Shown here piece after piece: positions 40,420 to 48,278 of a DNA stretch of 64,000 nt. Each line of letters opens with the position of its first letter. Position 1 is the first letter of the stretch. Source of the stretch: Gammaproteobacteria bacterium (lineage in GTDB: Bacteria > Pseudomonadota > Gammaproteobacteria > JASBUN01); contig JASBUN010000010.1 in NCBI GenBank assembly GCA_030147845.1, forward strand, positions 1-64,000, in the 5' to 3' direction. The notes beneath the pieces were generated by a model, which saw nothing but the letters and a program-made list of their open reading frames with translations, was not told where the DNA came from and did no database searches. Made by a program: the position numbers and the translations under genes.

Positions 40420-40903
40420 GCTTCACTCCGCCGGCTAGCCTGATGTAAGTCATTTCTCATGCATGCGATGCTCCGGGGCAGCATAACACAGCACACATGG
40501 CCTGGGCTTAGTGCCACGCCGCCGGTATGCCGTGACCGGGCCTCAGTCGGCGTAGGCGGCGCACACGATTCCACCTGCCAAGCCGGTTTGCATTCTTGAC
40601 GCTCGTGTATCGTAGCGCCGCCGTACCCCGGTGCGACCCCAGCACAGCCACGTCTTCGATGCCAAACCAAAAACCTTCAACGAATTGGTGTTGAGAAATT
40701 CACGGTGAGGGTTAGTGACGGCCGATTTCCGGACTCTTTGGGCGGCTGCGCGCCTGAAGCGACGGCCGCTACCGGAAAAATCGGCGCACGAGTAGCGAGG
40801 TCGCTTCTTATTTGATCAACATGAACATCGACCGACACAAGCAACTGACGAAGGCATATAGCCGCGTCGGAACGGTCTCCGCGCACTTCATCGATCGGCC
40901 TGA
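40420..40903. other. 484-bp intergenic region
   Basis: No supported gene. An imperfect inverted repeat pairs GCCGATTTCCGG (40721-40732) with CCGGAAAAATCGGC (about 40772-40785). The gap lies upstream of the cbiX-like gene and downstream of the mtfA-like gene; a cobalamin riboswitch was looked for and not confirmed. Confidence 0.5.
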
Positions 40904-41743
40904 TCAACCAGGCGGCGTGTTCCATTCAACCGGATCGACACAGTAATAATCACGCAGAACTTCGTAGAGTTGCGGCTGCTGGTCTGCAAGCCTTTCCGGC
41001 AGTTCAAAAAATGTTTCAGTTGCAACGGCAAAAAATTCTGCTGGATTGACCGCGCCATAGGCGTCAATCAAGGTGGGTTCGCCGCGCTCGACGCGCTCGC
41101 TCAACAGCGCGTATTCGCGCGTAAACACCTCGCTCCAGCGTTGCATTTGCTGCTGTGACGGCAACGACGGTGCGCCGTTGGCGGCACCGGATTCCTGATC
41201 CAATTGATGCGCAAATTCGTGCAGCACCACATTGACTCCGTCATGGAAATCACGCGCGCCGGCCGTCACATCGTCCCAGGACACTATCACTTTGCCCAGG
41301 TCCCACGATTCGCCGCTTAGCACTTGCTCGCGCACGGAATGGATGCCGCTCCCGTCGCGACTCTCGTGGCGCGTTACGAACGCCGCCGGATAAATCAAAA
41401 TTGAAGTCAATTTCGGATAATATTCGGTGGCTCGATTAAGCAACAGAAGCGCCGCCTGAGCAACAATCGTCACGCGCATCTCGTCGGTAGGCTCGAGACC
41501 GGCACAACCGATAAACTGCTTTTCCGCCATCAATACCTGGATGTGACCGCGGAGCTGCCGGCGCAACTCGTCCGGCAGGCTGCGGTAAAACGGCAGATGC
41601 GCGGATAAAAACTGATCCCAGGCGGCAGGAAACGGCCGCGCCCGCACGCGTCTGCGGCGTGCTTTGAGTAACATCGGCCGCAGCACGACCGCGGCAATCA
41701 CCATGGCACCGACGACGATGACCAGAGAAATGGCCATCATCAC
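40904..41743 (-). CDS. MtfA-like zinc peptidase (M90 family)
   Basis: The 279-residue protein has an N-terminal membrane helix (about 3-25), a basic stop-transfer RRRRVRAR-like stretch, and the M90 peptidase core with HEFAH (175-179) and a downstream NPAEFFAVATETFFE. E. coli MtfA inactivates the glucose repressor Mlc and lacks the membrane anchor. The anchored form here is common in other proteobacteria and its target is unknown. A GTG at 41743 or the ATGs right after it may be used. It is 4 nt downstream of the next gene. Confidence 0.85.
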   Translation of the reverse strand: MMMAISLVIVVGAMVIAAVVLRPMLLKARRRRVRARPFPAAWDQFLSAHLPFYRSLPDELRRQLRGHIQVLMAEKQFIGCAGLEPTDEMRVTIVAQAALLLLNRATEYYPKLTSILIYPAAFVTRHESRDGSGIHSVREQVLSGESWDLGKVIVSWDDVTAGARDFHDGVNVVLHEFAHQLDQESGAANGAPSLPSQQQMQRWSEVFTREYALLSERVERGEPTLIDAYGAVNPAEFFAVATETFFELPERLADQQPQLYEVLRDYYCVDPVEWNTPPG

Positions 41744-41747
41744 CGCA

Positions 41748-42407
41748 TTACCGGTGGTGTGCCCGGGTTGTCACCGGCGCGTCGCGCAACAGTAGGCCGG
41801 TGGTCGATACGAACAGCTGGTAGCGACGCGGTTGGTCGGCGGAGGCGAAACTCGCTGACCCGTATTGCGCATCGAGCAGCGGCTCGAATACCGCATAACG
41901 CGTACGTAGATCGAACATGTCTACCGAATCGGACGCCGGATGTAGCGCAAATACCGTATGCGGTTGCGTTTGTTCATCGTGCAAATCGCGCCAACGACCA
42001 GCCACTCGATCCAGTTTATATTGCGTATGCAAGCCGAAAAAATTGGCGATCGATTTCCACTTCAAGATCCGCGCATCAACGTAGAGTTGATTGCCGGCTA
42101 ACTGATAGACCGCGTCACTGCCGTCGACGAAGTGAAAATGGGCAATGAAGCGCCCGGGTCCTTGCGGTTGAGTGTCGATCGTTGCGACGAGATCTTCGCG
42201 CGTGAACGCGTCGTAGCCGGTGATGGCGACCGAGATGAGTCCAAACAGTGCCGCCCATGACAGCAATAGCGCGCTGAATAATAGCCCGACGGTCATGCCC
42301 AGGAGCCTGCGACGACGCAACGCCAGGATAGCGCCGACAAGCGCGGCCAGACTCGCCACCGCCAACAACAGCGCTACCCATGTAAGCGAACTTGGCATAT
42401 CGAACAC
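41748..42407 (-). CDS. Uncharacterised membrane protein
   Basis: This 219-residue protein has two N-terminal membrane helices (about 8-30 and 36-62, LLGMTVGLLFSALLLSWAALFGL), then an extracytoplasmic domain of about 150 residues. The domain shows alternating hydrophobic patterns that suggest beta strands (GRFIAHFHFVDGSDAVYQL, QLYVDARILKWKS). I do not recognise a named family. It is 4 nt upstream of the mtfA-like gene, so the two are probably co-expressed. Function unknown. Confidence 0.75.
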   Translation of the reverse strand: MFDMPSSLTWVALLLAVASLAALVGAILALRRRRLLGMTVGLLFSALLLSWAALFGLISVAITGYDAFTREDLVATIDTQPQGPGRFIAHFHFVDGSDAVYQLAGNQLYVDARILKWKSIANFFGLHTQYKLDRVAGRWRDLHDEQTQPHTVFALHPASDSVDMFDLRTRYAVFEPLLDAQYGSASFASADQPRRYQLFVSTTGLLLRDAPVTTRAHHR

Positions 42408-42562
42408 CTGAGCCAGCGTCAGTGCAATTTGAGAACGGCAGCCGATGCGAATCGGCGCACGCCACCGAGGTCACGTTATCGGCAAAAGCATGGCTTAGCG
42501 CACCCCAGACGTGTACAACGACCCCACTATACTACGGCGTCGTTTAGCGCCATTAGGCACGC

Positions 42563-43777
42563 TCAACGCTGTTTCGAACGGCCACTCCACGCCGCCTCAA
42601 CGTAGCGAATCTGAGTAGCGCCGTTACCGGAGCGCTGAATCCATGCCATATGCAAACGGCCTTGATCGTCAACGACTATGACTGGGCTCAGCTGTGCGCC
42701 GACACCGGAGGCTGGCGGTACCGCCAAATCGTCACTCCAAGCGTGCGCCTTACGCCATGACAGCCACACATCGGGGGAGTCATCGCGTGGATCATCCCAA
42801 GCTACGACAACCTGACCGGAAGGCGCCACCGCCACACTCGGATGCCACTGCGGCACATTGTCGCCGAACGCGTCTTGCACTAGCTCGTTGGCGCCAAACC
42901 TGCGTCCGCCGTCAGCGCTGATCGCGGCGTAGATATCATAACCGCCGTGAAAATTACGCTTATCCATCCATGTCGCGGCGACCTGGTCACCGGCCTGCGC
43001 CAGCGCTACGCGCGTAACGCCCGTACCACGACCAAATTTCGCGCTGCGTCGGCCCGGCAATAGCGTATTGAGCGGCTTGGGCGCCACGAACGCGGCGCCG
43101 TCGGCGGCGCGCGTAACGAATAAGCGCGTATGGCCTTGGCGACGATCTTCCCACGCAGCAACGACGCCGGCCGGCACGACCGCCAGCGCCGGATATGCCT
43201 GTGCGCCCTGAGGCGGCGCAGCGTCGGCCGCTTGCATGCCGCTCAAATGGACCTGAGCGCGCTTGATATCAGTGCGTGCGACCATCACGCGCATGAAGTG
43301 ACCGTCGCGATGCGCCCAGGCCAGATAGGCCCGATCGCGTCCATCGCTGGCGAGCGTTGCTTGCGACGACGGAACAGAATCAACGCGTCTGGGCGTGCTG
43401 GTATGCTTCGCATCCGCAAGCGCCATCCAGACATGGCCGTCTTGTTCCCAAGCGAGGACGAATCGGTCATTTGCCAGCGCTGCAATCACCGGTTCGTAGG
43501 CCTCCTTGCCGGTACTGATGCGGCGCGCGGCCGAGAAGTTTTTCCCCGCGCGCGGCTTAAACGCGATGTACACCTGCGGCGCGCCGCTGTGGTTATCCTC
43601 CCAAACCAAGGCAACCGTATGCGCGGCGATCGCGAGATTGCGGCGTCCGGCGGATTCGAGATGCTGAAATACACCGGCTTTGGGCGCGCCGGTAACAGCG
43701 ACATACGGCGAAAAATGCCAATCGGCCCAGGCCGGCACGACCGTGACCAGCAGCGCAAGCAACAGCCATGTACGCAT
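42563..43777 (-). CDS. Secreted beta-propeller (BNR/sialidase-like) protein
   Basis: The 404-residue product starts with a signal peptide (MRTWLLLALLVTVVPAWA). The mature part has repeating blocks that end in Trp-rich strands such as VALVWEDNHSGAPQVYIAF, FVLAWEQDGHVWMA, VVAAWEDRRQGHTRLFV and VVVAWDDPRDDSPDVWLSW, about six propeller blades. The DxR and ED/DDR features recall Asp-box folds, but the sialidase catalytic residues cannot be confirmed. Its ATG overlaps the thioredoxin stop as TGATG, so the two are coupled. A binding or scaffold role in the periplasm is more likely than sialidase activity. Confidence 0.78.
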   Translation of the reverse strand: MRTWLLLALLVTVVPAWADWHFSPYVAVTGAPKAGVFQHLESAGRRNLAIAAHTVALVWEDNHSGAPQVYIAFKPRAGKNFSAARRISTGKEAYEPVIAALANDRFVLAWEQDGHVWMALADAKHTSTPRRVDSVPSSQATLASDGRDRAYLAWAHRDGHFMRVMVARTDIKRAQVHLSGMQAADAAPPQGAQAYPALAVVPAGVVAAWEDRRQGHTRLFVTRAADGAAFVAPKPLNTLLPGRRSAKFGRGTGVTRVALAQAGDQVAATWMDKRNFHGGYDIYAAISADGGRRFGANELVQDAFGDNVPQWHPSVAVAPSGQVVVAWDDPRDDSPDVWLSWRKAHAWSDDLAVPPASGVGAQLSPVIVVDDQGRLHMAWIQRSGNGATQIRYVEAAWSGRSKQR

Positions 43778-44292
43778 CAGGAGTTGCCCGACAGAAATTC
43801 CGCCAATGTCTTGTGCTTGTATATATCGTCGTGGACGTAGTGATCGAACTGCACAAAGTCCTTAACGGTTTTATACCCGGGCACCTTGGCGATCGGCGTA
43901 CCGTCGGGCTGCAGATAAAGAAACACCGGGGTCGCAAATACGTTCAAACGTGCACCCAATTCCATCTCGGTAATACGCTCACCGCTCGGCAACGTCAGCC
44001 GTTTACCGCTCTCGGCATCGACATACACCAATACATAATGTTGGGAATAGAGTTGGCGCAACTTCGCGTCGGAGAACGTCTCGTCGTTGGTCTTCTGGCA
44101 CCAGCCGCAGCCGTAACGGCCAAAATACAAAAAAATCGGCTTATGTTCGGCGCGCGCCTGGCGCAAGCCTTGATCGTAGGAGAGGAACTTGTAACCCGCG
44201 GGGGGATCGCCCCATACCGCCGCGCTTGCCAGCATAGCCAACAGAATCACGGTGATACGGAACTTGAAGGTCGGCACAATGGGTCGCAGCAT
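43777..44292 (-). CDS. Periplasmic thioredoxin-fold protein (SoxW-like)
   Basis: The 171-residue protein has a signal peptide or anchor (about residues 12-28) and a thioredoxin fold with the redox motif CGWC (Cys62, Cys65) after PIFLYFGRYG. The cis-Pro block FATPVFLYLQPDG is present. It resembles DUF255/SoxW-like thioredoxins of the periplasm, used to reduce protein disulfides or c-type cytochrome/sulfur-oxidation partners. No sox or ccm gene is nearby. It is coupled to the downstream propeller gene, which may be its client (inference). Confidence 0.85.
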   Translation of the reverse strand: MLRPIVPTFKFRITVILLAMLASAAVWGDPPAGYKFLSYDQGLRQARAEHKPIFLYFGRYGCGWCQKTNDETFSDAKLRQLYSQHYVLVYVDAESGKRLTLPSGERITEMELGARLNVFATPVFLYLQPDGTPIAKVPGYKTVKDFVQFDHYVHDDIYKHKTLAEFLSGNS

Positions 44293-44421
44293 TTGTTTCT
44301 CTCCCTCTCAAAAATTGAGGAATCCGGCCTGCCAACACGCGCTTCAGTCTACCTTGCTCCGAGCCGCCACCGCAAAACCGTGTTTGCCTTATCCACCCGG
44401 TTGGCGCCGTCGCGCTACGTA

Positions 44422-44442
44422 GGCGGCAAGTACACTGCCGCC
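44422..44442. other. Stem-loop downstream of panD
   Basis: A 7-bp perfect stem (GGCGGCA with TGCCGCC, 7-nt loop) lies 25 nt beyond the panD stop. There is no T tract, so it may mark a transcript end without being a typical intrinsic terminator. Confidence 0.4.
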
Positions 44443-44466
44443 GACAACGCGTCGAAAAATGGGGGA

Positions 44467-44847
44467 TTAAGCGACTTGGACGGGAATTGAATTGCGCGCG
44501 TGCTTGATCGAGTTGCGCTCGTCCAAATACACCAGGGTTGGCTGAAAACCGGCTGCTTCCTGCGCATTCAAGGCCGCATAAGTACAAATGATGACGCGGT
44601 CGCCCGGGCGGGCTTTATGCGCAGCGGCGCCGTTCACGGACACAATGCCCGATCCATCTTCAGCACGGATCGCGTAGGTAACAAAGCGTTCACCGTTGTT
44701 CATATTATAGATTTGAATCTGCTCGTACTCAGCGATCCCGGCGGCCTCGAGCAGAACACCATCAATCGCGCAAGAGCCCTCGTACTCCAACTCGGAGTGC
44801 GTAACGCGCGCGTGGTGCAATTTGGCTTTGAGCAGAGTACGCAACAT
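44467..44847 (-). CDS. panD: Aspartate 1-decarboxylase
   Basis: PanD makes beta-alanine from aspartate for pantothenate. The 126-residue proenzyme has the self-cleavage site Gly24-Ser25 in YEGSCAID; Ser25 becomes the pyruvoyl cofactor. The conserved [10 protein letters not shown] and [16 protein letters not shown] blocks are present. It lies just downstream of panC on the same strand. A TATAAT (minus strand, 44893-44898) at the end of panC may give it its own promoter. Confidence 0.96.
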   Translation of the reverse strand: MLRTLLKAKLHHARVTHSELEYEGSCAIDGVLLEAAGIAEYEQIQIYNMNNGERFVTYAIRAEDGSGIVSVNGAAAHKARPGDRVIICTYAALNAQEAAGFQPTLVYLDERNSIKHARNSIPVQVA

Positions 44848-44898
44848 ATCGCTTTTTCACCCACAGATTCGCAACCACCAGTCAGGTACCTAATTATA

Positions 44899-45768
44899 TC
44901 AGGTTCCTGATTCGGGTTTCACCCGCTCCACGACCAGGTTATCGATCAACCGCGCGCGGCCCAGCCAGGCCGCCGCCAGCACCACGAGTGCGGCATCTGC
45001 AACGGTCGGCTCGGCCAAATCCCCGGCACGCCGGATACTGGCGTATTCCGGGCGGAAGCCGGCCTGTTCGAGGCGTTTCACCGCTTCTTGTTGCAAATCA
45101 GCCATATTCACCGCACCCTCGCGCAGACGTTGCCCGACCTGCTGCAGTACCGCATAGAGTACCGGCGCACGCACACGCTCTGGCGCCGACAGATAACGGT
45201 TACGTGAACTCATGGCCAGGCCATCGGCCTCGCGCACGGTCGGCACGCCGACGATCTCGACCGGAAAATTCAGCTCATCGGTCAAGCACCGTATGACCGC
45301 CAATTGCTGGTAGTCCTTTTGCCCGAACACCGCCACGTGCGGCTGCACCAGATTGAACAGCTTGGTCACCACGGTGGCGACGCCACCGAAATGCCCCGGA
45401 CGGACCGCGCCGCAGAGGATCGTGCTCAACGCCGGCACATCGACACGCGCAGCGCATTGTGCGCCGTGCGGGTAGACCTCAGTCACCTGCGGCGCGAAGA
45501 GCAAATCGGTGCCGCGACTTTCCAGCAAACTGACGTCTTCGGACAGAACGCGCGGATAAGACTCGAAATCCTCACCGGCGCCAAACTGCAGCGGATTGAC
45601 GAATATACTGGCGACAACACAATCGGCATGTTCATGAGCAACGTCCACTAAACGCAAGTGCGCCTGGTGCAAAGCACCCATGGTCGGTACCAACGCAATG
45701 CGCCGATGCGTGCCGCGCTGGCGCGCGATCCAGTGGCGTAATTCAGAGATAGTTTTAACGGTCAGCAT
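44899..45768 (-). CDS. panC: Pantothenate synthetase
   Basis: PanC joins pantoate and beta-alanine using ATP. From the ATG at 45768 (MLTVKTISELRHWI) the protein has 289 residues. The nucleotide-binding HxGH-like site is PTMGALHQAHLRLV, where the usual glycine before the second histidine is alanine, a mild oddity. The VFGQKDYQQL and MSSRNRYLS (KMSKS-equivalent) blocks are intact. It is separated from panB by 452 bp of repeats instead of the usual tight junction. Confidence 0.95.
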   Translation of the reverse strand: MLTVKTISELRHWIARQRGTHRRIALVPTMGALHQAHLRLVDVAHEHADCVVASIFVNPLQFGAGEDFESYPRVLSEDVSLLESRGTDLLFAPQVTEVYPHGAQCAARVDVPALSTILCGAVRPGHFGGVATVVTKLFNLVQPHVAVFGQKDYQQLAVIRCLTDELNFPVEIVGVPTVREADGLAMSSRNRYLSAPERVRAPVLYAVLQQVGQRLREGAVNMADLQQEAVKRLEQAGFRPEYASIRRAGDLAEPTVADAALVVLAAAWLGRARLIDNLVVERVKPESGT

Positions 45769-45820
45769 CGGCTGAGCATTGTGCAGCAGACCCGGCGGCG
45801 GCGCAAATTCGGCGCTTAAG

Positions 45821-45877
45821 GAAACTCTGAATTCATTCAATCGAGGCGATGGGCAAGGCGGAAGGCGGCGCAACCCG
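45821..45877 (+). repeat. Dispersed repeat, copy B
   Basis: It starts GAAACTCTGAATTCATTCAA and ends at AACCCGA, aligning with copy A at 36796-36857. Its last 10 bp overlap the first 83-bp repeat. Confidence 0.6.
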
Positions 45878-45950
45878 ATGTATCGTTCCGCGCCCGGGCC
45901 ATGTCGGGTTACGCTCACGGGCTCACCCGACCTACGCGATCGGTAACCAC
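45868..45950 (+). repeat. 83-bp direct repeat, copy 1
   Basis: It runs from GCGCAACCCGATGTATCG to CGATCGGTAACCAC and differs from copy 2 (46060-46142) at 3 of 83 positions. It includes an inner inverted repeat, AACCCGA against TCGGGTT. Confidence 0.9.
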
Positions 45951-46059
45951 TGCACGGTTAAAACCGTGCCTACAAAAATCATACCGTATGCGGTGATTGT
46001 GGCAGGGGTTTCGTAGGCACGGATTCATCCGTACCCGTGATGCAGACCGGGTTAGCGTA

Positions 46060-46142
46060 GCGCAACCCGATGTATCGTTCCGTGCCCGGGCCATGTCGGG
46101 TTACGCCCACGGGCTCACCCGACCTACGCGATCGGTAGCCAC
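46060..46142 (+). repeat. 83-bp direct repeat, copy 2
   Basis: Near-identical to copy 1, 109 bp downstream of it, in the same orientation. Such GC-rich elements with AACCCGA/TCGGGTT arms are typical of small interspersed repeats. Confidence 0.9.
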
Positions 46143-46220
46143 CGTCACCCAACCAAACGCAGATCCCAAGGTAGGGCGGATAGTTATAGGCCCGGGGTTT
46201 GTGCCGTAAACAGCGCCTGC

Positions 46221-47042
46221 CTAGAAAGTATGCTCGGGGCCGGGGAAACTACCATCCTTGACCGCCGCCACGAAGCGTTGCACTGCATCACCGATGCCGG
46301 CACTACCATGCATGAAATTCTTACTGAAGCGCGGCGGTTTTCCGGCCGTGATACCAAGTGCGTCGTGCAGTACCAATACCTGCGCGTCGGTATCGGGGCC
46401 GGCGCCGATACCAACCACCGGAATACGCACGGCGTCGGTGATGCGCTTGGCCAGCGCGGCCGGCACGCACTCCAGCAGCAGCAGGTCAGCCCCCGCCTGC
46501 TCCAGTCCCTGTGCCTCTTGAAACATGGCTTCGGCGGCGCTCGCCGCGCGGCCCTGCATGCGATAGCCACCGAGTTTATGTACCAATTGCGGCTGCAAGC
46601 CGAGGTGGGCACAGACCGGAATGCCATGCCGGACAAGATGGCGGACGGTCTCGGCCTGTACCGCTCCACCTTCCAGCTTGACCATCTGCGCACCGCCCTC
46701 TTGCATCAAGCGACCGGCATTGTGCAGGGCTTGGTCGATCGTGGCGACGCTCATGAACGGCAAATCAGCCAGCACCAGCGCATACCGACAAGCACGCGCC
46801 ACGCAGCGGCTGTGGTAGACCATGTCATCCATGGTCACCGGCAGCGTGGTCTGGTGTCCTTGAATGACCATGCCGAGCGAATCACCGATCAACAAAACCT
46901 CGACGCCGGCCTCGTCCAGCAGTGCGGCGAAGCTGGCGTCGTAGGCGGTCAGCATGGCGAATTTCTCACCGCTGGCCTTCATTTCTCCGAGGCGGGTGAG
47001 TGTGATTCGAGTGCGTTTAGCTGTTGGACTGTGTGCGGTCAT
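46221..47042 (-). CDS. panB: 3-methyl-2-oxobutanoate hydroxymethyltransferase
   Basis: PanB makes ketopantoate from ketoisovalerate and methylenetetrahydrofolate. The 273-residue protein has the family blocks [32 protein letters not shown] and [16 protein letters not shown]. It is downstream of the deoxynucleoside kinase gene by 31 bp. It should be in one pathway with panC and panD, but the repeat block lies between. Confidence 0.96.
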   Translation of the reverse strand: MTAHSPTAKRTRITLTRLGEMKASGEKFAMLTAYDASFAALLDEAGVEVLLIGDSLGMVIQGHQTTLPVTMDDMVYHSRCVARACRYALVLADLPFMSVATIDQALHNAGRLMQEGGAQMVKLEGGAVQAETVRHLVRHGIPVCAHLGLQPQLVHKLGGYRMQGRAASAAEAMFQEAQGLEQAGADLLLLECVPAALAKRITDAVRIPVVGIGAGPDTDAQVLVLHDALGITAGKPPRFSKNFMHGSAGIGDAVQRFVAAVKDGSFPGPEHTF

Positions 47043-47073
47043 GTTGGCACGCTACCGGGCCACGGGCATGTCA

Positions 47074-47730
47074 TCACATGGCCATGGGCATGGGGTTGAA
47101 ATAGTGTCGGCCGCTACGCAAGGTGCGAACACGCTCGAGCAACAACTCGTAGTCCACGTCGCTGCCGACCAGATCGATCTCCGCCGCATTGACGATCAGC
47201 AGCGGCGCGTCGGTGTAATCATAGAAGAACCGCATATAAGATTCCGCCAAGCGCGACAGATAAGCGGCATCCATCCACTGTTCGTGGACGATCCCACGGC
47301 GCGCGATGCGCTGGCGCAGCACCTCGACCGGCGCCTGCAGGTAAATCACCAAGTCCGGGCGCGGCGGATCGATGGCGAGATTTTCGTAAATTTGCTGATA
47401 TAGCCGCAACTCATCCTCATCCAGCGTCAGCTCGGCAAACAGGCGATCCTTAGCCAACAAAAAATCGGCCACGCGCACCGGTGCGAACATATCGTCCTGC
47501 CGCATCTCCTGCAATTGTTGCGCGCGCTGAAACAGGAAAAACAGCTGCGCAGGCAACGCGGCCTGGCGCGGATTACGGTAAAACCGTTCCAGGAACGGGT
47601 TACTATCGGGGTCTTCCAGCAGCAGGTCGGAACCAAAACTATCGGCCAAGCGTCGGGCCAAACTGGTTTTGCCAACGCCAATCGGCCCCTCGACGACCAC
47701 ATAGTGCGGATTTTGCTTGTCGGTACTCAT
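47074..47730 (-). CDS. Deoxynucleoside kinase family protein
   Basis: The 218-residue protein has a P-loop EGPIGVGKTS (about 13-22), an NPFLERFY block and the DRLFAE/arginine lid motif, typical of deoxyadenosine/deoxyguanosine kinases. Such genes are common between folK and panB in gammaproteobacteria. The C-terminus ends with an odd Met/Pro tail (NPMPMAM). Its ATG overlaps the folK stop as ATGA. The preferred substrate is not clear. Confidence 0.88.
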   Translation of the reverse strand: MSTDKQNPHYVVVEGPIGVGKTSLARRLADSFGSDLLLEDPDSNPFLERFYRNPRQAALPAQLFFLFQRAQQLQEMRQDDMFAPVRVADFLLAKDRLFAELTLDEDELRLYQQIYENLAIDPPRPDLVIYLQAPVEVLRQRIARRGIVHEQWMDAAYLSRLAESYMRFFYDYTDAPLLIVNAAEIDLVGSDVDYELLLERVRTLRSGRHYFNPMPMAM

Positions 47731-48278
47731 AATGACGCCTGCAAGCGCTCTAATCCTTCCGCCGAACAACCGGCCAACAATTGATCCACGCGCCCATGCC
47801 CCGGCACTGTAAGGTCCGCAGCAATTTCATGTAGAGGATACAATACGAACGCGCGCAGGTGCAGTCCTGCGTGTGGCAACGTCAACTCCGGCGTGTCCAT
47901 CTGCAGCTCACCGTACAACAACAAGTCAAGATCCAACGTGCGCGGCCCCCAGCGCTCACCTTGCCGCACGCGACCATGCGCCAGTTCTATGGACTGTAAC
48001 TGATGCAACAGCGCGATAGCGTCAAGTCGCGTGTCCAGAGCGGCAACGGCGTTGATGTAATCGGGCTGATCGGGCGGGCCCATGGGCGCACTGCGATACA
48101 AATGCGAACGCAATGCGACGCTGGTATCAGGTAGCGCACCGAGTTCATCCAGCGCGCGCTGTACCTGCGATCGAGGCTGCGCCAAATTGCTCCCCAGGCC
48201 AACGTAGGCACGCACCGGTTGACGCAGCTCGGCGGCTCCGTTAGAGGACGTCAATGGTGGCATCGCGCATTCGGTCAC
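47727..48278 (-). CDS. folK: 2-amino-4-hydroxy-6-hydroxymethyldihydropteridine pyrophosphokinase
   Basis: FolK transfers pyrophosphate from ATP to the pterin in folate synthesis. The 183-residue protein has AYVGLGSNLAQP, SAPMGPPDQPDYINAV and the signature RWGPRTLDLDLLLYG. A GTG at 48278 overlaps the pcnB stop (GTGA); an ATG 15 nt downstream is a possible alternative. The pcnB-folK pair is standard. Confidence 0.95.
   Translation of the reverse strand: MTECAMPPLTSSNGAAELRQPVRAYVGLGSNLAQPRSQVQRALDELGALPDTSVALRSHLYRSAPMGPPDQPDYINAVAALDTRLDAIALLHQLQSIELAHGRVRQGERWGPRTLDLDLLLYGELQMDTPELTLPHAGLHLRAFVLYPLHEIAADLTVPGHGRVDQLLAGCSAEGLERLQASL

Larger units (their letters stand above)
45769..46220. other. 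Repeat-filled 452-bp gap between panC and panB
   Basis: No gene is seen. The gap holds dispersed repeat copy B, two 83-bp direct repeats and, between them, short palindromes such as CACGGTTAAAACCGTG. It interrupts what is usually a continuous panB-panC pair. Confidence 0.7.

Noticed and set aside
40441-40680. Possible cobalamin riboswitch upstream of the cbiX-like gene (minus strand)
   Set aside because: CCGGT...ACCGG and GTGGCACT recall parts of the core, but the CCCGCCACTG block and the B12 box are not found in order. A covariance-model search would decide.
40690-40790. Intrinsic terminator at the GCCGATTT/AAATCGGC inverted repeat
   Set aside because: Large loop, bulged stem and no T tract.
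42563-43777. Sialidase activity for the propeller protein
   Set aside because: The Asp-box-like strands are weak and the catalytic Arg triad and Tyr-Glu pair could not be placed.
46230-47099. Plus-strand open frame opposite panB
   Set aside because: Shadow of panB with no family features.
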